Part shown: piece after piece, positions 35,084 to 43,515 of the stretch
How the letters are laid out: each line of letters opens with the position of its first letter
Numbering within the stretch: the stretch's first letter is position 1
From: Candidatus Delongbacteria bacterium
GTDB lineage: Bacteria > CAIWAD01
Direction: 5' to 3'
Assembly (NCBI GenBank): GCA_041675285.1
Contig: JBAYTZ010000018.1
Coordinates: forward strand, 1-64,000
Length of the DNA stretch: 64,000 bases
Program-made: the position numbers and the translations under genes
The notes under the pieces: generated by a model
What the model was told of the DNA's origin: nothing
What the model saw: only the letters and a program-made list of their open reading frames with translations
Database searches by the model: none

Positions 35084-35920
35084 ATGCGACAAGCCTGGAT
35101 TCCCCTCGCCCTGCTGACCCTGGCCCTGGGCTGCGGGGACGACGACAACAACGTCAACAGCACCGAAGACCTGACCCTGTCCGAGCAGACCGAGGACGCG
35201 GCCGTGATCGTGGGCGAGTCCGTGGCCCTGCAATCCGGCGGCCTGCTGGAATCCCTCGAATCCACCCTGGACAGCGACGTGGAAGGCAGCGCGGACGCCG
35301 CCGGCAGCCTCCTGGGCGGCAAGGACCGCGACTTGGACGAGGCCGTGTTCGACTCCAGCGCCTGTCTCTGGACCATCAGCCGGGCTCGCGCCGGCGAGTC
35401 CGAGCACGCGGGCTTCAGCTGGAGCCAGACCCGCACCCTGCACTTCATGGACGAACTGGGCGAGTGCGTGGTCCAGCGTGGCGATAGCACGATCCGCAGC
35501 CTGGATTTCACCCGGACCTTCGCCGGCAGCAGCTGGAACCAGCGCCGGGAGGGCGCCAAGAGCGGCAGCGGCGTCTGGGCTTTGAGCAGCCTGCATGACG
35601 CGGAGCCCGGCTCGCTGGTGAACGGCACGCACGCGGAGGAGGGCGAAAGCGTGATCCATCGCGTGCGCCCCAACGGCGAGGTCGTCGACGTGAGCTACGA
35701 GTACACGCTGCAGGTGGAGGGCACGGACCTGCTGATCCTGCGGCGCGCCGAGCGCCGGGTTCCCGTGGCCGGCACCCTGCACGTGGTTTACGACGCCGTG
35801 CGCAACGGCCGGGCCATCCACCGCGACTTCACCGTCGTGTTCGGCGAGGACGGCGGCAACCTGAGCTACGGGAACGCGGCCTGGCTGCTGAATCCCGTGA
35901 CTGGCGAACTGAGCAACTAA
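35084..35920 (+). CDS. Putative lipoprotein of unknown function
   Basis: The 278-residue protein has a lipoprotein-type signal (IPLALLTLALGC) followed by an acidic GDDDNN stretch that would favour outer-membrane or surface retention. The mature part opens with a Ser/Glu-rich spacer, then beta-strand-rich sequence without recognisable motifs (RTLHFMDELGECVVQRGDSTI, YEYTLQVEGTDLLILRRAERRVP). GGAGG precedes ATG 35084. It follows the MarR-like regulator after 147 nt and precedes the redox module after 216 nt. The 35921-36136 gap holds only a weak TTGACA (36015-36020) and no gene. Confidence 0.7.
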   Translation: MRQAWIPLALLTLALGCGDDDNNVNSTEDLTLSEQTEDAAVIVGESVALQSGGLLESLESTLDSDVEGSADAAGSLLGGKDRDLDEAVFDSSACLWTISRARAGESEHAGFSWSQTRTLHFMDELGECVVQRGDSTIRSLDFTRTFAGSSWNQRREGAKSGSGVWALSSLHDAEPGSLVNGTHAEEGESVIHRVRPNGEVVDVSYEYTLQVEGTDLLILRRAERRVPVAGTLHVVYDAVRNGRAIHRDFTVVFGEDGGNLSYGNAAWLLNPVTGELSN

Positions 35921-36136
35921 GCCCAACCGCAGTTGGACCTTCCTGGGGCGGGTCGACGTGGGTCGGCGCCGCCCCTTGTCATGTATCGAAAGGGCTCACA
36001 GCTGGTGCGCTTCCTTGACAACGGGTCTCAGAGGCGAACGAATCCGCCCGGTCATCCAGGGCGAAGTCAAGGCGCGGCGGCGCGTCGAAAACAGGTGCGC
36101 GATTTGCTGGGGGAATCTCGATCGGAAGGAGGCCCC

Positions 36137-37459
36137 ATGCAGACCGCACTCAGCCGCACCCAAACCCGGACGGGCCGTGCCCGCCCCGCGTTCCTTGCCG
36201 GCCCCCGAGGCCTTCCTTACTTTCCCCCCATGAAAGCCATTCCCATTCTGCTCTGCTGCGTGGCCCTGCTCTGGTCGGGTTGCGCCATCGAGGAAGTGGA
36301 CGAGCACCACGAGACGGGCACCCTGGTTTTCCGGGCGGAGAACCTGGCGGACGCCCACGAGGCCGTCTCCGGCACCCTGGACATCGCCGGGCACAACCCG
36401 CCCAGCATCCCCTACTCCGGCACGGACTCGCTGGTGGTGGTGACGGGCCTGCCGCTGGACAGCGCGCTGACCCTCAGTTTCACGCCCACGGATGCCGACC
36501 TCTGGTTCGACGCGGAACCCCTGCACTTCTCGCTCAGCAGCGCCGCGCCGCGCCAGACCCACGTGCTGCGGCTGACGGCGCGGACGGATTCCACCCTCTC
36601 CGTGATGGTGCGCACCCTCTCCGATGGCGACGAACTCACCGGCATGCCGCTCTGGCTGGACGGCGTGCGCTGGCCCCAGGATTCGCCGGCCACCGTGCAC
36701 TTCAGCGCCGGGACCTCGCACCTGCTGGAATCCCGCAACGAGACCTGCACGCGCGGCAGCCGGACCTTCAGCTTCCTCGACGCCCCGACCGAGGACCTGC
36801 TGCTGGATCTGCCCGCCATCCTGACCAGCGCCGACGCCATTGCCCCGGACGCGGACCTCGTGGTGAACGGCCAGTCGGTGGGTCCGTACTGGGACTGGTT
36901 GAATGCTCCCGCCCAGGACTTCTTCGTCAGCGCCTGGCGGCAGGGCTTCCGGCCCAACCCGGCCTTCTTCACCCTGGACGGCTTCTGCGGCGAGGACGCC
37001 GGGTTCGAGTGGATCGCCAACCCGGAAGGCTACCTGGCGGACCAGCTCTTCCCGGACTTCACCCTGGAGCAGGTGGTGCCGGGCCAGACCGCGCCCATCG
37101 GCGAGTACAGCCTGCGCCAGCTGCGCGGCCGCACGGTGCTGATGACCTTCTGGTACATCACCTGCGTCAACTGCCAGCTGGAGATGCCCGGCTTCCAGAA
37201 CCTGCTGGACGAGTACTACGACCGGGGCTTCCGCGTGGTGGCGATGGATCCCTATCCCTCCGACGACGCGGCGCTCTTCCCCGACTTCGACTTCATTTTC
37301 CTGCGGGACACGGGCAGCCCGCCGGTGGCGCAGATGGCGCAGGTGGGCGCCTTCCCCACCAACTTCCTCATCCTGCCCGACGGGCGCATCCACTCGGTGC
37401 GCGGCGGACTGAGCGAGGAAGCCCTGGAGAGCCTGTTGCTGGAGCTGCTGCCCGAGTAG
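36137..37459 (+). CDS. Redoxin (TlpA/thioredoxin-fold) lipoprotein
   Basis: The 440-residue product carries a lipoprotein signal MKAIPILLCCVALLWSGC, a ~200-residue Ig/beta-rich N-terminal region, and a C-terminal thioredoxin-like domain. The domain starts QLFPDFTLEQVVPGQ, with the active site CVNC (Cys343/Cys346) in TFWYITCVNCQLEMP and a cis-Pro-like GAFPTNFLILPDG. It probably acts as a periplasmic thiol reductase or oxidant. The start is ambiguous: ATG 36137 has a perfect AAGGAGG at 4 nt but adds 31 Arg-rich residues before the lipoprotein signal, whereas ATG 36230 begins exactly at the signal but lacks a ribosome site. It is first of a four-gene run ending at 40350. Confidence 0.8.
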   Translation: MQTALSRTQTRTGRARPAFLAGPRGLPYFPPMKAIPILLCCVALLWSGCAIEEVDEHHETGTLVFRAENLADAHEAVSGTLDIAGHNPPSIPYSGTDSLVVVTGLPLDSALTLSFTPTDADLWFDAEPLHFSLSSAAPRQTHVLRLTARTDSTLSVMVRTLSDGDELTGMPLWLDGVRWPQDSPATVHFSAGTSHLLESRNETCTRGSRTFSFLDAPTEDLLLDLPAILTSADAIAPDADLVVNGQSVGPYWDWLNAPAQDFFVSAWRQGFRPNPAFFTLDGFCGEDAGFEWIANPEGYLADQLFPDFTLEQVVPGQTAPIGEYSLRQLRGRTVLMTFWYITCVNCQLEMPGFQNLLDEYYDRGFRVVAMDPYPSDDAALFPDFDFIFLRDTGSPPVAQMAQVGAFPTNFLILPDGRIHSVRGGLSEEALESLLLELLPE

Positions 37460-37482
37460 GGCCAATTGGAAAGGAAGGACCC

Positions 37483-38244
37483 ATGAGATTCATCTGGCTG
37501 GCGGCGCTGGGCATCTGGCTGGCCGCCTCCCGTCCGGCCCAGGCCCAGTGCATGGACCTGACGGTGCCGGACACGCTCTCCTACACCATCCAGGTGCCGG
37601 AGATCTCCCTGGCGAATCCCGTCTCGCGGAAGTTCTACTACGAGGCCTACAATCCCAACATCCTGGACGAACTGCTCTTCGTCCACCTGGTCAAGAACAG
37701 CGGCCCGGCCATCGGGGACTGGCGCTACCAGTGGTGCGAGGATCCGGCCACCGATCCCCACGCCCAGTGCCGGCCCATCCAGCCCTGGGAGACCGAGTTC
37801 AGCATCCACGACACGCTCTACAGCGAGGACGGCTCGCTCTACGACGTGGAATTCTACGCCATCATCTTCGGTTCGGCCGAACTGGAGCTGACCCTGACCC
37901 GGGAGTTCTGTCCGGAGACCGTCGTCCATCAGGTGCTGAACGTTACCGTGGAGCAGGACTCGGGCCTAGCGGAGTGGCCTACCGATCTGGAACTGCAGGC
38001 GGCCTGGCCGAATCCCTTCAATCCCCTGGCCCACATCCCCTTCCACCTGGAGCGGGCGGGTGCGGTGCGCGTGGACGTCTACGACCTGAACGGCCGGCTG
38101 GTGGGCACGCCGCTGCTGGGCTCGCTGCCCGCGGGCCGCCACGAGGCGCTGTTCGACGGCAGCGGGCTGCCCAGCGGCCGCTACACCTATTGCGTGCGGA
38201 CGGAGGATTCCTCCCTCAGCGCCCCCCTGACCCTGATCAAGTGA
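37483..38244 (+). CDS. Secreted protein with C-terminal sorting module
   Basis: The 253-residue protein has a signal peptide ending AQA. A ~150-residue domain contains several cysteines (QCMDLTVPDTL, YQWCEDPATDPHAQCRP, TREFCPETV), and a final module has AWPNPFNPLAHIPFHLE, VDVYDLNGRLVGTPL, GRYTYCVRTED and LTLIK. AAGGAAGG precedes the ATG. Lying between a redoxin lipoprotein and a TlpA thioredoxin, its cysteines may be substrates for these partners. No enzymatic motif is recognised. Confidence 0.75.
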   Translation: MRFIWLAALGIWLAASRPAQAQCMDLTVPDTLSYTIQVPEISLANPVSRKFYYEAYNPNILDELLFVHLVKNSGPAIGDWRYQWCEDPATDPHAQCRPIQPWETEFSIHDTLYSEDGSLYDVEFYAIIFGSAELELTLTREFCPETVVHQVLNVTVEQDSGLAEWPTDLELQAAWPNPFNPLAHIPFHLERAGAVRVDVYDLNGRLVGTPLLGSLPAGRHEALFDGSGLPSGRYTYCVRTEDSSLSAPLTLIK

Positions 38245-38251
38245 GGTTGCC

Positions 38252-38767
38252 ATGCTGCGCCGTGCTTCGCTTCTGCTGACTCTGCTGGGCCTGCTGCTGA
38301 CCGCCGGAAGCGCCGGGGCTGCCGAGACGGCCGCCTTCCGCCTGCGCGACCTGAACGGCAAGACCGTGGACCTGGCCGCGCTCTGCGCCCAGGGTCCCGT
38401 GCTGATTTCCTTCTGGGCCACCTACTGCGAACCCTGCAAGAAGGAGATCCCCCATCTGGTGGAGCTGGTGAAGGAGTTCCAGGACCAGAAGCTGCAACTG
38501 GTGCTGATCACCGTGGACAGTCCGCGCAGCCAGAAGCAGGTCAAGCCCTACGTCACCAGCAAGGGCTGGAACATGCCTGTGCTGATGGATCCCAACGGCC
38601 AGACCATGAAGAAACTCAAGGGCGGCAACCCGCCCTACACGCTGCTGGTGGGCAGCAAGGGTGAAATCCTCTACTCCCACAGCGGCTACAAGCCCGGCGA
38701 CGAGAAGGTCCTCAAGCAGGAAGTGGACCGGCTGCTCAAGGCCGCCCAGACCGGTGCCAAGCATTGA
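38252..38767 (+). CDS. Secreted TlpA/ResA-like thioredoxin
   Basis: The 171-residue protein has a signal peptide (to about residue 23), then a TlpA-type domain. Visible marks are AAFRLRDLNGKTVDLAAL, active site Cys59-Glu-Pro-Cys62 in SFWATYCEPCKKEIPHL, LITVDSPRSQKQV and cis-Pro GGNPPYTLLVG. Such proteins reduce cysteines in the periplasm, classically for cytochrome c maturation, but no cytochrome gene is nearby. The start lies 7 nt after the upstream stop, and its TGA overlaps the ATG of the barrel gene. Confidence 0.88.
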   Translation: MLRRASLLLTLLGLLLTAGSAGAAETAAFRLRDLNGKTVDLAALCAQGPVLISFWATYCEPCKKEIPHLVELVKEFQDQKLQLVLITVDSPRSQKQVKPYVTSKGWNMPVLMDPNGQTMKKLKGGNPPYTLLVGSKGEILYSHSGYKPGDEKVLKQEVDRLLKAAQTGAKH

Positions 38768-40350
38768 TGCGCCGCGCACTGGGGCTGATTCTCGTTGCGG
38801 GCCTGCTCGCCCCCCTGGGCGCCGCGGATCTCAACGTCTCCGGCCTGAACACGCTGCGCTACGGCACGGGCACGGCGCTGGACGAAATCACCCTCCAGGA
38901 GACGGATCGCCGCTACTTCGAGGAGACCCTCGACCTGGACCTGAGCGGCGGGGCCTTCCGGCTCAACCTGGCCAGTCTGGCCGCCTGGCCGACGGAGTTT
39001 CCCGACTCCCCGCCCCGCACGGGCGACGCGGAAATCCGCCAGCTGGCCCTGATCCGCCGCAGCCTGGAATGGAACGGCCCCGTCAACGTGCAGCTGGGCG
39101 ACTTCTGGACCACCTTCGGCAACGGTCTGGCGCTCTCCCTCTACCGCGACGAGGCGCTGGTCAATCCGCGCCTGATCGGCAACGCGCGCGAAGAGCTGCC
39201 CGCCAGCTGGGACAACGGCGGGGACGGCGTGCTGGTGGAGGCCCTGCGCGGAGATTGGACGCTGAAAGGTCTCTGGGGAAACACGGACTACGTGGGCAAG
39301 CTGGCCGGCGGCAACGTGGAGTGGACGCGCGGCTGGGGCAGCCTGGGTGGCAGCCTGGTGCGCGCCACGGGCATCCCGCAGAACGACGACATTCGCATCG
39401 GCGTGGCGCCCACCCTGGACCTGGTGAGCCGCGAGGCCTACGCCACGCTCCGCGTGGGACCGGCCGAGTTCTCACTCAATCACGTGGATCAGCACCAGCT
39501 GGACACGGAAGCGCGCAACGCGGGCGCCGGCGGCCTGGCCACCTACGCCACGGCCAGCGCGCCGCTGCTGGGCTGGACCGTCCTGACGGAATACAAGTAC
39601 TACCGTTTCGCGCGCCAGACCCTCTACCTCAACAGCGCGCCCACTGTGCAGCGCGAGATCCCCACCCGGCTGATCGCCCGCAGCACGCACCGCGTGTTCG
39701 CCAACGAGGACGAGACGGGTTTGCAGGTGGACGTCTCACGCTCCTGGGAAGGCGGACACACCCTGCGCGCCAGCGCGGCCTGGGCCTCGCACATCGACGG
39801 CAACCTGTTGCCTGTCCTCGAAGAGGCCCAGAACGGCTACCAGGAGTACACGGCGGGCTGGTTGATGGAGTTCAGTCCCGAGCGGCACCTGGAGTTGGGA
39901 GTGGCCTACACCGAGGAGACCAACGGCTGGCTGCCTGACGGACAGGAGCCCCTGAGCACCGCCTCCTGGTTCCGGCGCACGGGCGTGAGCGTCGCGCTGC
40001 TGACCCCCGCGCCGCTGGTGCGTTCGCTGGAGATCGCAGCGGAGCTGCTGGGCAAGGAGGAACTCACGCTGGACGAGCGCAGCACGGGCCTGCTGCTCTG
40101 GACCGAGCTCTTTCCCTCACCGGCCTGGTCCCTCAACCTGACGGCGGACTACGACGAGCACAGCACGTCCCGCCAGGACTGGATGGGTTCCGGCGAGCTG
40201 CGGACGGACTTCCACTTCCCGGCTGCCGTGAACCACACGCTGACCGTGTTCGCCGGCCGCTTGCGTGGCGGACAGGTTTGCAGCAACGGCAATTGCCGGA
40301 TCGTGGCGCCCTTCGACGGGGTCAAGCTCACGCTGGCCAGCAAGTTCTAG
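38767..40350 (+). CDS. Outer-membrane beta-barrel protein (DUF6029-like)
   Basis: The 527-residue protein has a signal peptide (MRRALGLILVAGLLAPLGAA) and sequence alternating in the manner of transmembrane beta-strands throughout. It includes VQLGDFWTTFGNGLALSLYRDEAL, a motif of DUF6029/porin-like barrels, and ends in Phe (LTLASKF). ATG 38767 overlaps the TlpA stop (TGATG), so it is coupled to the redox genes. In FCB genomes TlpA-like thioredoxins beside DUF6029 barrels recur; the joint function is not known. Confidence 0.75.
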   Translation: MRRALGLILVAGLLAPLGAADLNVSGLNTLRYGTGTALDEITLQETDRRYFEETLDLDLSGGAFRLNLASLAAWPTEFPDSPPRTGDAEIRQLALIRRSLEWNGPVNVQLGDFWTTFGNGLALSLYRDEALVNPRLIGNAREELPASWDNGGDGVLVEALRGDWTLKGLWGNTDYVGKLAGGNVEWTRGWGSLGGSLVRATGIPQNDDIRIGVAPTLDLVSREAYATLRVGPAEFSLNHVDQHQLDTEARNAGAGGLATYATASAPLLGWTVLTEYKYYRFARQTLYLNSAPTVQREIPTRLIARSTHRVFANEDETGLQVDVSRSWEGGHTLRASAAWASHIDGNLLPVLEEAQNGYQEYTAGWLMEFSPERHLELGVAYTEETNGWLPDGQEPLSTASWFRRTGVSVALLTPAPLVRSLEIAAELLGKEELTLDERSTGLLLWTELFPSPAWSLNLTADYDEHSTSRQDWMGSGELRTDFHFPAAVNHTLTVFAGRLRGGQVCSNGNCRIVAPFDGVKLTLASKF

Positions 40351-40378
40351 GGGGCCCGGCGGCCAGACCCGGGATGAC

Positions 40379-41857
40379 ATGGTGAACCCACAGCACACGA
40401 CACCGGACGGCGGGGCGGACACCCGCCGTCTGCTCTCCGGCCTGCCGGCAGTGGACCGCCTGCTGCGCGAGCCGGCGCTGCAGGCCTGGGAGGACCGCCT
40501 GCGCCGCGAGACGCTGGCGATCCTGGCCCGCGAGGAACTGGAGACCTGGCGCGCGGAGCTGCTGGCCGGGACCCGCGGCCAGGCGGGCTCTGCGGCCGAA
40601 CTGGCGGCCGGGGCGGCCCGGCGGGCGGCGCGCCTGCTGGACGGCCGCATGCGGCGCGTGATCAACGCCAGCGGCGTGGTGCTGCACACGGGCCTGGGGC
40701 GCGCCGTGCTGCCGCAGGCGGCCCGCGCGCGCGTGCAGGAGATCCTGACCGGCGCGGTGGACCTGGAGTTCCAGCTGGAGGACGGCAAGCGCGGCCGGCG
40801 CGAGGAGCGGGTGGCCCGGCTGCTGCGCCTGCTCACCGGGGCGGAGGCCGCCCTGGCCGTGAACAACAACGCCGCGGCCGTGCACCTGATGCTGCGCGCC
40901 CTCTGCGCCCGGCGCGAGGTGATCGTCTCCCGCGGGCAGCAGGTGGAGATCGGCGGCGGCTTCCGCATTCCCGAGGTGATCCGCCAGAGCGGCGCGCGGC
41001 TGGTGGAGGTGGGCTGCACCAACCGCACGCACTGCGAGGACTACGCCCAGGTCATCGGGCCGCGCACGGCGGCCCTCTTGCGCGTGCATCCCAGCAACTT
41101 CCGGGTGAGCGGCTTCACGGCCGAGCCCACGCTGGAGGAGCTGGCGCAACTGGCCCACGCCCGGGGCCTGCTCTTGCTGGACGACCTAGGATCCGGCGCC
41201 CTGGTGGACTTTCCCGGCGTGCCGGAGCCGGAGCCGCTGGTGACCGCCTCCCTGGCCGCGGGGGCGGATCTGGTCTGCTTCAGCGGCGACAAGCTGCTGG
41301 GCGGGCCCCAGGCGGGCCTGCTGCTGGGGCGCGCGGAGCTGATCCGCAAACTGGCCGCGCATCCCATGATGCGGGCCTTCCGCTGCGACAAACTGACGCT
41401 GGCGGCGCTGGAGGCCGTGCTGGAACTCTATCTGGCCCCCGGCGGCGAGCGGCCAGCCGACCTGCCGGTCTGGGCCGCCTGCAACGAGGGGCGGGACGCC
41501 GTGCGCCGGCGGGCGGGCGGGCTGTTCGAAGCCCTGCTGCGCGAACTGGGCGCCCCCGCGGTGGCGGCCGGCTGGGAGCGTGCGGCCGAGGCGGCGGGGC
41601 TGGAATTGAGGGAATCAGACAGCACCGGACGGACGGGATCCGGCGCGCTGCCCGGCCAGGATCTGCCCAGCGCGGCCGTGGCCCTGCGGCCCCTCCGGGG
41701 CGGCGCCCACCGCCTGCACGACCGTCTGCGCCGCGGCACGCCCGCCGTGGTGGGCCAGGTCCGGGCGCAGGAACTGCTGCTGGATGTCAAGGCCGTGGCC
41801 GAGGAGGAGATCCCCGAGCTGGCTGCCGCCGTGCGCCGGGCGCTGGGATTGATATGA
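40379..41857 (+). CDS. selA: L-seryl-tRNA(Sec) selenium transferase
   Basis: SelA converts seryl-tRNA(Sec) to selenocysteyl-tRNA(Sec) using selenophosphate. The 492-residue protein shows the family order: N-terminal helical domain (LPAVDRLLREP), INASGVVLHTGLGRAVLP, NNNAAAVHLML, VEVGCTNRTHCEDY, VHPSNFRVSGFT, DDLGSGALVDF, and the PLP lysine Lys305 in CFSGDKLLGGPQAG. It is slightly longer than E. coli SelA (463), with extra Ala/Gly-rich linker near residue 410. The ribosome site is weak. selB lies 1.7 kb downstream, separated by a repeat island and a TerB/DnaJ gene. Confidence 0.95.
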   Translation: MVNPQHTTPDGGADTRRLLSGLPAVDRLLREPALQAWEDRLRRETLAILAREELETWRAELLAGTRGQAGSAAELAAGAARRAARLLDGRMRRVINASGVVLHTGLGRAVLPQAARARVQEILTGAVDLEFQLEDGKRGRREERVARLLRLLTGAEAALAVNNNAAAVHLMLRALCARREVIVSRGQQVEIGGGFRIPEVIRQSGARLVEVGCTNRTHCEDYAQVIGPRTAALLRVHPSNFRVSGFTAEPTLEELAQLAHARGLLLLDDLGSGALVDFPGVPEPEPLVTASLAAGADLVCFSGDKLLGGPQAGLLLGRAELIRKLAAHPMMRAFRCDKLTLAALEAVLELYLAPGGERPADLPVWAACNEGRDAVRRRAGGLFEALLRELGAPAVAAGWERAAEAAGLELRESDSTGRTGSGALPGQDLPSAAVALRPLRGGAHRLHDRLRRGTPAVVGQVRAQELLLDVKAVAEEEIPELAAAVRRALGLI

Positions 41858-41869
41858 ATCACCACAGAG

Positions 41870-42033
41870 ACACAGAGTTTTTATTGGACTCAGCCTGGGT
41901 TGTGAGCTGGATCGACCGAGAGTCCATTTGAACACGAAGTCACGAAGTCTCGAAGATGATTTGTGTCACATGAGGGGAGGGCCGCTTGTGGCTCATTACC
42001 ACTGAGGCACACAGGCACAGAGTTCTAGCTGGG
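41870..42033. repeat. CACCACAGAGACACAGAG-type intergenic repeats
   Basis: Two related tracts, at 41870-41886 (ACCACAGAGACACAGAG) and about 41999-42028 (ACCACTGAGGCACACAGG then CACAGAGTTCTAG), frame an ACACGAAGTCACGAAG stretch (41933-41948). They belong to the same low-complexity family of intergenic repeats as the copies at 29.6 kb and lie at the left end of the 41858-42738 gene-free island. Confidence 0.5.
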
Positions 42034-42133
42034 CTGCCAGAGGCGCTTGACCTTAGGTTTCTTCCCCCCCATCCCATCCCTTCCCCACTTCGCAGGGGAA
42101 GGGGTCGCACAGGCAAAGGTGTCAGGGATGCTT

Positions 42134-42599
42134 GAGGTGAAGCCCGCAGGGCTGAACCAGAACCAGGTGGTGACGCCGTCAGGCGGAACCAACTACATGG
42201 ACACAGGAAGTCCAACCGCCGGCCAGCGGAAGGCCACCGCGAGGTGGCCTGACTCTGGCCGCTGAGAAAGAGCGCTTCTTTGGCTCCACCTTTCTGGCGC
42301 CAGCAGAAAGGTGGAAATCAAGGCAACCCGGCAGTTTCCAGGATGCAAGTGAGGTGATGGGATCCCCCGGTCAAGCCGGGGGATGACGAGTTGGATGAGT
42401 GAGGTGAAGCCCGGAAGGGCTGAACCAGAAAATGGGTGAAGCGCGAAGCGCGAACCAACTACCTGGAGACAGGAAGGAGCCGCTGCCGCCAGCGGAAGCC
42501 CGCCGGGAGGCGGGCTGACTCTGGCGGGTGAGAAAAAGCGCCTCTTTGGCTCCACCTTTCTGGCGCAAGCAGAAAGGTGGAAATCAAGGCACCCGGCAG
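42134..42599. repeat. Two ~200-nt structured direct repeats with covarying hairpins
   Basis: Copy 1 (42134-42334) and copy 2 (42401-42599) align end to end and contain the same four hairpins. A: AGCCC/GGGCT. B: CGCC/GGCG in copy 1 versus GCGC/GCGC in copy 2. C: AGGCCACC-GCGA-GGTGGCCT (42231-42250) versus AGCCCGCC-GGGA-GGCGGGCT (42497-42516). D: CCACCTTTCTG/CAGAAAGGTGG (42286-42314 and 42552-42580). In hairpin C two base pairs change on both sides and both loops are GNRA, so the fold rather than the sequence is kept. No reading frame is shared. This is a candidate structured RNA or mobile repeat. Confidence 0.65.
42362..42384. repeat. Palindromic ATCCCCCGG hairpin between the structured repeats
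   Basis: ATCCCCCGG (42362-42370) pairs perfectly with CCGGGGGAT (42376-42384) and is followed by GACGAG. Palindromes of this form (ATCCCCCGGYYYRRGCCGGGGGATGAC) are widespread dispersed repeats in other bacteria, especially Alphaproteobacteria. Confidence 0.5.
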
Positions 42600-42630
42600 G
42601 TGACAGGGATGCGGTGAACCCCCATCCCGA

Positions 42631-42652
42631 CCTTCCCCCTGCAGGGGGAAGG
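42631..42652. repeat. Perfect 22-nt palindrome
   Basis: CCTTCCCCCTGCAGGGGGAAGG is fully self-complementary. A looser relative (CCTTCCCC/GGGGAAGG) lies at about 42079-42102, so related hairpins bracket the repeat island. Confidence 0.55.
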
Positions 42653-42738
42653 GGAGCCTGAGCGAAGGTCAAAACGACCGCTGAAAAGTGCGGAATGAAA
42701 AGAGGCGCTGCGCTGCGCCTCCCAGCGCGAGGATTCTG

Positions 42739-43515
42739 ATGGCCTGGATGGGAAAACTAGTCGGCGGCGGGCTGGGGTGGGCCGTGTTCGGACCCCTGGG
42801 CGCCCTGTTGGGCGGCATCATCGGCAACGCCTTCGACCAGCGTGGCGAGACCCGCGAGATCCCCGAGGACTACTACCGGCACCGGGGCTGGACGCGCAGC
42901 GACCCGCGCTTCAGCGCCAACCCGGCGGGCAACTTCGTGCTGGCCCTGCTGGCGCTCTGCGCCCACGTCATCAAGGCCGACGGCACCGTGCGCAGCGCCG
43001 AGGTGCAGCAGGTTCGCGACTTCGTCCAGCGCACCTTCCCGCACGACGCGGCCGACCTGATGCAGGTGCTCAAGCAGCTGCTGGAGCAGCAGGTGGACGT
43101 GGGTCCGCTCTGCGCGCAGATCGGCATGCACCTGGGCTATCCCGAACGCCTGGAACTGCTGCAGTTGCTGGTGGCCGTGGCCCGCGCCGACGGCATCCTC
43201 AACCCCGCCGAGACCCGCACCGTGCGCGAGATCGCCCAGCGCCTGGGCATCCGCGAGGCCGACCTGCGCACGCTGTTCGGGGCGGCGGGTCAAGCCAGCG
43301 CGCCGGCCCAGGCCGCGCCGGATCCCTACGAGGTGCTGGGAGTCGCCCGGAGCGCCAGCGACGAAGAACTCAAGAAAGCCTGGCGCGCGCTGGCCAAGAA
43401 GTTCCACCCGGATCGCGTGGCCCACCTGGGCGAGGACCTGCGGCGCTTCTCCGAGGAGAAGTTCAAGTCCATCCAGGGCGCCTGGGACCAGATCAAGCAG
43501 GAGCGCGGCCTCTGA
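42739..43515 (+). CDS. TerB-DnaJ domain protein (DjlA-like)
   Basis: The 258-residue protein has a glycine-rich N-terminal hydrophobic segment (KLVGGGLGWAVFGPLGALLGGIIG) that could anchor it in the membrane. A TerB-like all-helical domain with two acidic repeats (HVIKADGTVRSAEV and VARADGILNPAET) follows at about 70-185. The C-terminal J domain (about 195-258) has the essential HPD in KKFHPDRV. J proteins stimulate DnaK; DjlA has this same three-part layout. GAGG precedes ATG 42739, and its TGA overlaps the selB ATG. Its insertion between selA and selB is unusual. Confidence 0.87.
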   Translation: MAWMGKLVGGGLGWAVFGPLGALLGGIIGNAFDQRGETREIPEDYYRHRGWTRSDPRFSANPAGNFVLALLALCAHVIKADGTVRSAEVQQVRDFVQRTFPHDAADLMQVLKQLLEQQVDVGPLCAQIGMHLGYPERLELLQLLVAVARADGILNPAETRTVREIAQRLGIREADLRTLFGAAGQASAPAQAAPDPYEVLGVARSASDEELKKAWRALAKKFHPDRVAHLGEDLRRFSEEKFKSIQGAWDQIKQERGL

